In this document: positions 1 to 4,764 of the stretch, in pieces
How positions within the stretch are numbered: position 1 is the first letter of the stretch
How the letters are laid out: each line of letters opens with the position of its first letter
Assembly: GCA_015490435.1 (NCBI GenBank)
Contig: WFXV01000087.1
Span: 1 to 5,676 of the forward strand
From: Thermaceae bacterium
GTDB lineage: Bacteria > Deinococcota > Deinococci > Deinococcales > Marinithermaceae
Length of the DNA: 5,676 nt
Reading direction: 5' to 3'
Notes under the pieces: model-generated
What the model was told of the DNA's origin: nothing
Seen by the model: only the letters and a program-made list of their open reading frames with translations
Databases searched by the model: none
Translations under genes and position numbers: made by a program

Positions 1-162
1 GGGCGGGAGCACCTGCGCTACGGGCTCAACCCCATGCTCGTCGGCGACCTCTACGAGACCCACTTCGAGGGCCTGAGCAACGTCGCCGCCCCCGGCACCG
101 TGCTGGCCCTCGCGGAAGAATCCACGGCACCGGGGGCGGTAGGGGCTCTGGTCGAGCTTTAG
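1..162 (+). CDS. C-terminal end of an unrecognised protein (partial at left edge)
   Basis: The frame is open from base 1 and ends at TAG (160-162), leaving the last 53 residues of a protein whose start lies outside the window. Third codon positions are almost all G or C for the first 40 codons, which supports real coding; the last dozen codons are more relaxed. The fragment contains YGLNPMLVGDLYETHFEGL near its middle and a small-residue, Gly/Ala/Pro-rich tail ending in GALVEL. I do not recognise the family. The Gly/Ala-rich end ending in a hydrophobic strand faintly recalls the C-terminus of thiolase-fold enzymes, but no diagnostic motif is present, so I assign no function. It converges on the DUF59 gene, and the two stop codons overlap by two bases. 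Confidence 0.6.
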   Translation, partial: GREHLRYGLNPMLVGDLYETHFEGLSNVAAPGTVLALAEESTAPGAVGALVEL

Positions 163-533
163 ACGTTGAACCCCAGCATGCGGAGCTGCTTCTTGCCCTC
201 CTCGGTCATCCGCGCCGGGGTCCAGGGCGGGCTCCAAACGAAGTCGATGTTTACGCCCTTGACGCCGGGCACTTTGAGCACCGCGAGCTCGGCGTCGGCC
301 TTGATCATGTCCTGGACCGGACAGCCAATCGCGGTCAGGGTCATCTCGATGTCCACCACCCCATTAGGGTTCACGTGGACGTTGTAGATCAGGCCGAGGT
401 CCACTACGTTCACCGGGATCTCGGGGTCCTTGACCACCTTGAGGGCCTCGAGGATGTCCTCGACCTTGGGGAGCTGCTCGGCTCCGTTTTTCGCCTCGGC
501 GGCGGCCTCGGGGTCCTTGGTCTCCTCGCTCAT
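159..533 (-). CDS. MIP18/DUF59 family Fe-S cluster assembly factor (SufT-like)
   Basis: This is a 124-residue cytosolic protein of the MIP18 (DUF59) family, whose members (SufT, PaaD, eukaryotic CIA2) help mature or deliver Fe-S clusters to client enzymes. Visible family marks are the DPEIPVNVVDLGLIY block (residues 36-50), the conserved cysteine in the GCPVQDM turn (Cys71), and the C-terminal WSPPWTPARM segment (100-109). The first 20 or so residues form a Glu/Ala/Lys-rich, probably disordered extension. An in-frame ATG nine bases upstream (540-542) would add MRA, but it overlaps the -10 box. I prefer the ATG at 531-533, which lies seven bases after TATAAT with no Shine-Dalgarno site, as expected for a leaderless mRNA. 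It could be called sufT, but no suf operon is visible to prove that role. The family call is firm; the clients are unknown. Confidence 0.93.
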   Translation of the reverse strand: MSEETKDPEAAAEAKNGAEQLPKVEDILEALKVVKDPEIPVNVVDLGLIYNVHVNPNGVVDIEMTLTAIGCPVQDMIKADAELAVLKVPGVKGVNIDFVWSPPWTPARMTEEGKKQLRMLGFNV

Positions 534-540
534 GGCCCGC

Positions 541-569
541 ATTATATCCGACTAAAGCACTCGGATAAA
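541..569 (-). promoter_or_regulatory. Probable sigma70 promoter of the DUF59 gene, leaderless type
   Basis: On the minus strand a perfect TATAAT lies at 546-541. A weak -35 candidate, TTTATC (569-564, three of six consensus bases), lies 17 bp upstream. Seven bases (GCGGGCC) separate the -10 box from the ATG at 533, so transcription would begin at or next to the start codon. This spacing is a known arrangement of leaderless genes in Deinococcus-Thermus bacteria. The match to the -10 consensus is seen directly; that it is used is inferred. Confidence 0.65.
545..567. promoter_or_regulatory. 7-bp inverted repeat in the promoter spacer, possible operator
   Basis: TATCCGA (545-551) and TCGGATA (561-567) are exact reverse complements separated by nine bases. 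The 23-bp palindrome fills the spacer of the DUF59 promoter, touching the -10 box on one side and overlapping the candidate -35 on the other. A dimeric repressor bound here would block RNA polymerase. The size and position fit a transcription-factor site such as those of Rrf2-type regulators of Fe-S genes, but I cannot match it to a defined consensus. It could also fold as a hairpin in read-through RNA from the gene upstream. Confidence 0.4.
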
Positions 570-594
570 GGGGGCCTTTTACCCTACCCCGGTA

Positions 595-2625
595 TCAGGT
601 CTTGAGCGAGCCGATGCGGCGCCTTTCCTCCTCCAGCGCCTCGGCGACCAGCTCGGCGAGGTCCCGGACCTGGGGGGCGCCCTCGCCGTCCTGGGCCGCC
701 TCGTCCTCGAACATGCGCATGCAGAAGGGGCAGGCGGTGGCGATCAGGCTGGCGCCGGTGCCCTTGAGCTCCCGGTAGCGGTTTTCCGAGATCCGCATCT
801 TGCCGGGGCTCTCCTCCTTCCAAAACTGCGCGCCGCCGGCGCCGCAGCAGAAGCTCCCCTCCCGGGTGCGCTCGGGCTCGGCCAGGGTGAAGCCCACCTC
901 GGCCACCAGGTTGCGGGGCGGCTCGTAAACGCCGTTATGCCGGCCGAGGTAGCAGGGGTCGTGGTAGGTGGCCTCGCCCTCGAGCACCGGGAAGACCGGC
1001 AGTTTCCCTTCCTCAACGAGCTCCTGGATGAACTCGGTGTGGTGCTTGACCACGTAGTTGCCCCCGAACTGGGGGTACTCGTTCTTGATCGTGTGGTAGC
1101 AGTGCGGGCAGGTGGTGACGATCACCTTGGGATTCGCTGCGTTCAGCTTCTCGACGTTCTCGGTGGCGAGCTGGAAGAAGAGGTACTCGTTCCCGGCGCG
1201 CCGGGCCGAGTCGCCGCTGCACTTTTCCTCCTTACCGAGCACCGCCCAGCGGACCCCGGCCGCGTCCAGGATGGTCGCCATCGCCCGGGCGATCTTTTGG
1301 GCCCGGGGGTCGTAGCTGGCGGCGCAGCCCACCCAGTAGAGCACGTCAGGATTCGGGACCTCGGCGGTGGTGGGCACCTTGAAGGGCAGCCCCTCGGCCC
1401 AGTCCATGCGCTTTTCCGCCGCGAGGCCCCAGGGGTTCCCCGAGCGCTCCATCCCCCGGAAGGCGTTTTGCAGCTCGGAGGGGAACTCCCCTTCCATCAA
1501 AACCCGCTCCCGGCGCAGGTCGGTGATGTGGAGCATGGGCTCGTTGCCCACCGGGCAGACCTCGACGCAGGCCATACAGGTGGTGCAGGACCAGAGCGCC
1601 TCCTCGTTGATGGCGAACTCAAGGAGCGGCCTCGGGCTCTCCTTCCCGGCGGCGAACTCGGGGAGGATGTCGTTCAGCTCGTAGCGCTCGCTGATGATCA
1701 AGGCCGAAGGGGAAAGGGGCTTGCCGGTGGTGTAGGCGGGGCAGACCTCCTGGCAGCGATTGCACATGATGCAGGCGTAGGGGTCCACGAGCCGCGGCCA
1801 GGTGAAGTCCTCGAGCTTTTTCACCCCGAAGACCTCGGCCGACTCGTCCTCGAAGTCGATGGGCTGGAGCGCCCCGGGCACCTCCTTCTGGAAGGCCAGC
1901 TTGACCCCGGAGATCATCAGGTGGATGTGCTTGGAGCGCGGGAAGTAAGGGATGAAGGCGAGGATCGAGCCAAGCGCGCCCCACCAGAAGAGGTGCTCGA
2001 AGAGGACCTGCCCCGCGGGGGAAAGGCCCGCGAAAAGCGTGCTCGCGGCGCTCGCCACCGGCTGGAAGGGGTCGGGCTCGGTGTGGGCGAGCTGGGCGGC
2101 CTTGGAGAGGAGTCGGGAGGAGACGTGGAAGAAGATGAAGGCGCCGACTATCGCCGAATCCCGCTGGATCCCGGCCCGGGCCTTCTCGTGCAGGGGGACG
2201 TGGGGCCCGACGAAGAGCTCGGCGGGGCGGACCAGGTAGCGCCGGATCATCAGCGCCACGATGCCGACGAGTACCGAGGCGGTAAAGAGGTCGGCGAGGA
2301 GGTTGTGGGCGTTCCAGAACCCGCCCCGGGTCTCGAGCGGGAGAAAGCCCTCGAGCACGTCCACCAGGTTGACCAGCATGTAGTAGACGAAGCCGTAGAA
2401 GACCAGCGCGTGGAAGAACGACGCCACCGGCCGGCGCTTGAAGACGGTCTGCTGGGTGAGCACCAGCCAGAGCGCCCGCCCCACCCGCTCGGGAAGGCGG
2501 TCGAAGCGATCCTCGGGCTTCCCCCGGCGCCAGGCGAGGTAGATGCGGTAAAAGCCCAGGCCGCCGAAGTAGAAGCTCAAGGCGGCGGCGACGATGAAGA
2601 GGAGTTTCTCAACCGGCGTGAGCAT
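595..2625 (-). CDS. Membrane-bound (Fe-S) oxidoreductase, NarI-ferredoxin-HdrD fusion, ETF:quinone oxidoreductase-like
   Basis: This 676-residue protein probably moves electrons between a soluble flavoprotein (such as ETF) and menaquinone at the inner membrane. Residues 1-235 are a NarI-like domain with about five membrane helices (roughly 7-31, 68-92, 107-130, 157-180, 205-230) and histidines that could bind b hemes (His72, 107, 167, 211). Two CxxCxxCxxxCP motifs follow (Cys285/288/291/295 and Cys347/350/353/357), typical of two [4Fe-4S] clusters. Residues 430-640 hold two CCG domains as in HdrB/HdrD: Cys434, Cys469-Ser-Gly, Cys506/509, and Cys558, Cys593-Cys594-Gly, Cys632/635. The first has Ser in place of the second Cys. 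I chose the ATG at 2623-2625 because GGGGG (2635-2631) lies five bases upstream; a GTG two codons earlier (2629-2631) is possible but has no ribosome site. Architecture is certain; the ETF partner is inferred, and no etf gene is in the window. Confidence 0.9.
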   Translation of the reverse strand: MLTPVEKLLFIVAAALSFYFGGLGFYRIYLAWRRGKPEDRFDRLPERVGRALWLVLTQQTVFKRRPVASFFHALVFYGFVYYMLVNLVDVLEGFLPLETRGGFWNAHNLLADLFTASVLVGIVALMIRRYLVRPAELFVGPHVPLHEKARAGIQRDSAIVGAFIFFHVSSRLLSKAAQLAHTEPDPFQPVASAASTLFAGLSPAGQVLFEHLFWWGALGSILAFIPYFPRSKHIHLMISGVKLAFQKEVPGALQPIDFEDESAEVFGVKKLEDFTWPRLVDPYACIMCNRCQEVCPAYTTGKPLSPSALIISERYELNDILPEFAAGKESPRPLLEFAINEEALWSCTTCMACVEVCPVGNEPMLHITDLRRERVLMEGEFPSELQNAFRGMERSGNPWGLAAEKRMDWAEGLPFKVPTTAEVPNPDVLYWVGCAASYDPRAQKIARAMATILDAAGVRWAVLGKEEKCSGDSARRAGNEYLFFQLATENVEKLNAANPKVIVTTCPHCYHTIKNEYPQFGGNYVVKHHTEFIQELVEEGKLPVFPVLEGEATYHDPCYLGRHNGVYEPPRNLVAEVGFTLAEPERTREGSFCCGAGGAQFWKEESPGKMRISENRYRELKGTGASLIATACPFCMRMFEDEAAQDGEGAPQVRDLAELVAEALEEERRRIGSLKT

Positions 2626-2654
2626 GGCCACCCCCAGAGTTCCTATACTCAGTC

Positions 2655-2676
2655 AAATATTACCCCGCGGCCGGGG
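2655..2676 (-). terminator. Possible intrinsic terminator after the accC-DUF212 operon
   Basis: Ten bases after the DUF212 stop, the minus strand reads CCCCG-GCCG-CGGGG, a 5-bp all-GC stem with a 4-nt loop, followed at once by TAATATTT. A short GC hairpin with a T-rich tail fits a Rho-independent terminator, although the stem is short and the tail is interrupted by A residues. It sits where the operon should end and the redox gene begin. The TAATAT within the tail also meets the TAnnnT pattern of a -10 box, so the stretch may be part of a promoter instead or as well. Confidence 0.45.
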
Positions 2677-2685
2677 ACACCCGTC

Positions 2686-3168
2686 CTAGAAGAACCGGAA
2701 GCTCGCCCAGGCCACGAAGGCGCCGAGCAACGCCCCGACCAGGACCTCGAGGTAGCTGTGCCCGAGGAGCTCCTTTAAGGGGCCCGGGGCCAGCCCCTTT
2801 TGCAACACGTCCTGGAGCTCCCGCACCAGCTGGTTCAAGAGCTCCGCCTGCTGGCCCGCGTGGCGGCGGATCCCGGTGGCGTCGTACATCACCACCAGGG
2901 CGAAGATCGCGGCGACGGCGAACAAGGGGCTATCCCAGCCCTCGGCGAAGGCCACGGAGACCGCGAGCGCGCTCACCGTGGCCGAGTGGGTCGAGGGCAT
3001 CCCGCCGGTGTCCAAGAGGCGCTTTAGGTCCCAGCGGCGGTAGAGGGCGTAGTCGATCAGGATCTTCACCGCCTGGGCGACCACGTTCGCCGCCACCGCG
3101 GTCCAGAAGACCTGGTTTTGCACCAGGCCGGTGTCCCACTTCTCGGCGAGCCCGCTCGGCAGCTTCAC
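2686..3168 (-). CDS. Divergent PAP2 family membrane protein (DUF212, YuiD-like)
   Basis: This is a 160-residue integral membrane protein of the DUF212 family, distantly related to PAP2 acid phosphatases; a lipid-phosphate substrate is possible but unproven. The family signatures are all present: GGMPSTHSA (55-63), YDATGIRRHAGQQAELLN (95-112) and GHSYLEVLVGALLG (136-149). Hydrophobic stretches at about 18-41, 61-77, 80-99 and 140-160 suggest four membrane segments. Length is normal for the family. It starts with GTG (3168-3166) overlapping the folD stop in a GTGA arrangement, with AGGAGG (3179-3174) five bases upstream, so it is probably translationally coupled to folD and is the last gene of the accC operon. 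A leading hydrophilic stretch of about 15 residues (MKLPSGLAEKWDTGL) precedes the first helix. Confidence 0.92.
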   Translation of the reverse strand: MKLPSGLAEKWDTGLVQNQVFWTAVAANVVAQAVKILIDYALYRRWDLKRLLDTGGMPSTHSATVSALAVSVAFAEGWDSPLFAVAAIFALVVMYDATGIRRHAGQQAELLNQLVRELQDVLQKGLAPGPLKELLGHSYLEVLVGALLGAFVAWASFRFF

Positions 3169-4010
3169 GCCCCCCTCCTCCGCTTCGCCGCCCGCACGGT
3201 GTTCGCCATCAGCATGGCCACGGTCATCGGCCCCACCCCGCCGGGAACGGGGGTGAGCGCCCCCGCCACCTCGGCCACCGCAGGGTCGGCGTCGCCCACG
3301 AGCCGATCCCCGACGCGGGTGATGCCAACGTCCACCACCACCGCCCCGAGGCGGACCATCTCGGGTTTAAGGTACCCCGGCCGGCCCACCGCCGAGACCA
3401 GGACCTCGGCCTCCCGGGTGAGCCCGGGGAGGTCCCGGGTGCGGGAGTGGGCCACGCTCACGGTGGCGTCGGCAAAGAGCAGCATAGCGGTCATGGGCTT
3501 TCCCACGATGTTGCTCCGGCCCACCACCACCGCCCGCCTGCCCTGCACCTCGATGCCGTAGTGGTTGAGAAGGCGCATGATCCCGGCGGGGGTGCAGGGA
3601 TCGAGCCCGACCCCCGGGCCCTGCGACCAGAGCCGGCCCACGTTCAGGGGATGAAAGCCGTCCACGTCCTTGGCCGGGTCGATGCGCTCGAGCACCCGCT
3701 CACTCCGGATCCCCGCAGGCAGGGGAAGCTGGACCAGGATCCCGTCCACCTCGGGGTCTTCGTTCAAGCGGTCGAGCAGGGCAAAAAGCTCGGCCTCTTC
3801 GGTCTCCTCGGGCAGGGCGTGCACCTGGCTTTGGATCCCGAGCGCCCGCGCCTTTTTCGCCTTCAAGCGCACGTAGGCCACCGAGGCCGGGTCCTCCCCC
3901 ACCCGGATCACGTGCAGCGAGGGGGCAAAGGAAAGCCGCGCGAGCTCGGCGCGGAGCTCGGCGTAGACCGCCTCGGCCACCGGCTTGCCAAAAAGCAGCC
4001 GGGCCGGCAC
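3165..4010 (-). CDS. folD: FolD bifunctional methylenetetrahydrofolate dehydrogenase/cyclohydrolase
   Basis: FolD interconverts 5,10-methylene-THF, methenyl-THF and 10-formyl-THF in the cytosol, supplying formyl groups for purines and initiator tRNA, with NADP+ as the usual cofactor. The 281-residue length is typical. Visible marks are the catalytic YVRLK (Tyr46, Lys50), DGILVQLPLP (89-98, with Gln94), DPAKDVDGFHPLNVG (111-125, with Asp117), PCTPAG (138-143), the dinucleotide-binding VVVGRSNIVGKP (161-172) and the C-terminal TPVPGGVGPMT signature (253-263). The start is GTG at 4010-4008, one base after the nusB stop, with GGAGGG five bases upstream. Its TGA stop overlaps the start of the DUF212 gene. 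Position after nusB matches the Bacillus order. No key residue is missing. Confidence 0.98.
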   Translation of the reverse strand: MPARLLFGKPVAEAVYAELRAELARLSFAPSLHVIRVGEDPASVAYVRLKAKKARALGIQSQVHALPEETEEAELFALLDRLNEDPEVDGILVQLPLPAGIRSERVLERIDPAKDVDGFHPLNVGRLWSQGPGVGLDPCTPAGIMRLLNHYGIEVQGRRAVVVGRSNIVGKPMTAMLLFADATVSVAHSRTRDLPGLTREAEVLVSAVGRPGYLKPEMVRLGAVVVDVGITRVGDRLVGDADPAVAEVAGALTPVPGGVGPMTVAMLMANTVRAAKRRRGA

Positions 4011-4011
4011 G

Positions 4012-4446
4012 CTAGCCCTCCCGGGGCGCGGCGGCGAGCTCGCCGGCCTCGATCCGGCGCACCAGCCGGGAGAGCACGCCGTTCACGAACCGCCCCGAGT
4101 CCTCGCCCCCGTAGCGCTTGGCGATCTTCACCGCCACCTCGATCAGGGGCGCAAACGGCGTGGGCTCGAAGAGCGCCTCGAAGGTGGCGAGGCGGAGCAC
4201 GGTGAGGTCGGTCTGGTTCATCTGCTCGAAGCTCCAGCCCTCGATCGTCTCCTCGAGCACCCGGTCCACCTCCTCCCGGCGCGCGAGGTAGCCCTCCACC
4301 AGCCGGCGGGCGAAGGCGAGGGTCTCCTCGTCGGGAGGGTCGGGCTCGAGCTCCACCGCGTGCCGCCAGGCCTCCTCCAGCGGAACCCCGCCCACCAGGT
4401 GCTCGAAAAGCGCCTTGAACGCGATTTCCCGGGCTCTACGGCGCAT
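4012..4446 (-). CDS. nusB: Transcription antitermination factor NusB
   Basis: NusB is a small all-helical protein that binds boxA RNA together with NusE (ribosomal protein S10), promoting antitermination in rRNA operons. The 144-residue protein shows the N-terminal basic helix RRRAREIAFKALFE (2-15), followed by the conserved core: GWSFEQMNQTDLTVLRLATFE (about 69-89), the PLIEVAVKIAKRYGGEDSG segment (about 99-117) and FVNGVLSRL (119-127). The ATG (4446-4444) lies inside the end of the Asp23 gene, giving an 11-base overlap that suggests coupled translation; GGAG sits seven bases upstream and a stronger GGAGGTGG just beyond it. Its stop is one base from the folD start. Length and motifs are normal. 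Confidence 0.97.
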   Translation of the reverse strand: MRRRAREIAFKALFEHLVGGVPLEEAWRHAVELEPDPPDEETLAFARRLVEGYLARREEVDRVLEETIEGWSFEQMNQTDLTVLRLATFEALFEPTPFAPLIEVAVKIAKRYGGEDSGRFVNGVLSRLVRRIEAGELAAAPREG

Positions 4447-4756
4447 CGGCCGGCTCCACCTCCAGGAAGACCACGTCCACGCGCTTGACCTTGAGCCCGG
4501 CGGTGGCGCGGAAGGCCTCGCTCACCGCCCGCTGCACCTCCCGGCCGAGCTCGGGAAGGGGCTTGCCGTAGCTGGCCACCAGCCCGAGCTCGACCCGCAC
4601 GCCGTCCTCGTCCCGCACCACCCGGGCCGCCCGCCGCCGGCCGGCGAGCACCTCCCCCACTTTGCGGGGCCCGGCGAGCCGGACCCCCTCGACCCCCTCG
4701 AGGGCGTAGGCGAGGAGCTGCAAGAGGGCCGACTCGGAAAGTTCGTACTCGACCAT
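4436..4756 (-). CDS. Asp23/Gls24 family protein (YqhY-like)
   Basis: This 106-residue protein belongs to the Asp23/Gls24 family, small alpha/beta proteins often labelled envelope stress proteins. In Bacillus the member at this same place, YqhY, is linked to acetyl-CoA carboxylase control. Family features seen are the N-terminal ELSESALLQLLAYALEGVEGV segment (5-25), a central strand with GVRVELGLVASYGKPLPEL (52-70), the following helix that begins the usual REVQRAVSEAF pattern (72-82), and a final VKRVDVVFLEVE strand (89-100). There is no signal peptide or membrane helix, so it should be cytosolic. AGGAGG lies four bases before the ATG and overlaps the accC stop; the gap to accC is eight bases. 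Family membership is fairly sure. A role in tuning carboxylase is inferred from neighbourhood and the Bacillus case. Confidence 0.9.
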   Translation of the reverse strand: MVEYELSESALLQLLAYALEGVEGVRLAGPRKVGEVLAGRRRAARVVRDEDGVRVELGLVASYGKPLPELGREVQRAVSEAFRATAGLKVKRVDVVFLEVEPADAP

Positions 4757-4764
4757 CGCGCCTC

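Noticed and set aside
566..580. A small hairpin (AAAGG-CCC-CCTTT on the minus strand) after the redox gene as a terminator.
   Set aside because: The stem has only five pairs, three of them A-T, and no T-run follows. It also overlaps the promoter region of the next gene, so I do not call it.
937..2778. A 613-codon open frame on the plus strand opposite the redox gene.
   Set aside because: It is the antisense shadow of a G+C-rich gene. Its translation is low in complexity (Gly, Glu, Val, Leu, Asp, His rich) with no domain, while the minus-strand frame has clear cysteine motifs and membrane helices.
3447..4205. A 252-codon plus-strand frame across folD and nusB.
   Set aside because: It runs antisense to two firmly identified genes and ends in an Arg/Pro/Ala-rich stretch typical of shadow frames.
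4681..4702. Two tandem copies of CCCCCTCGA as a possible repeat element.
   Set aside because: It lies inside the Asp23 gene and simply encodes the EGVEGV segment of the N-terminal region; two 9-bp copies in G+C-rich coding DNA are not significant.
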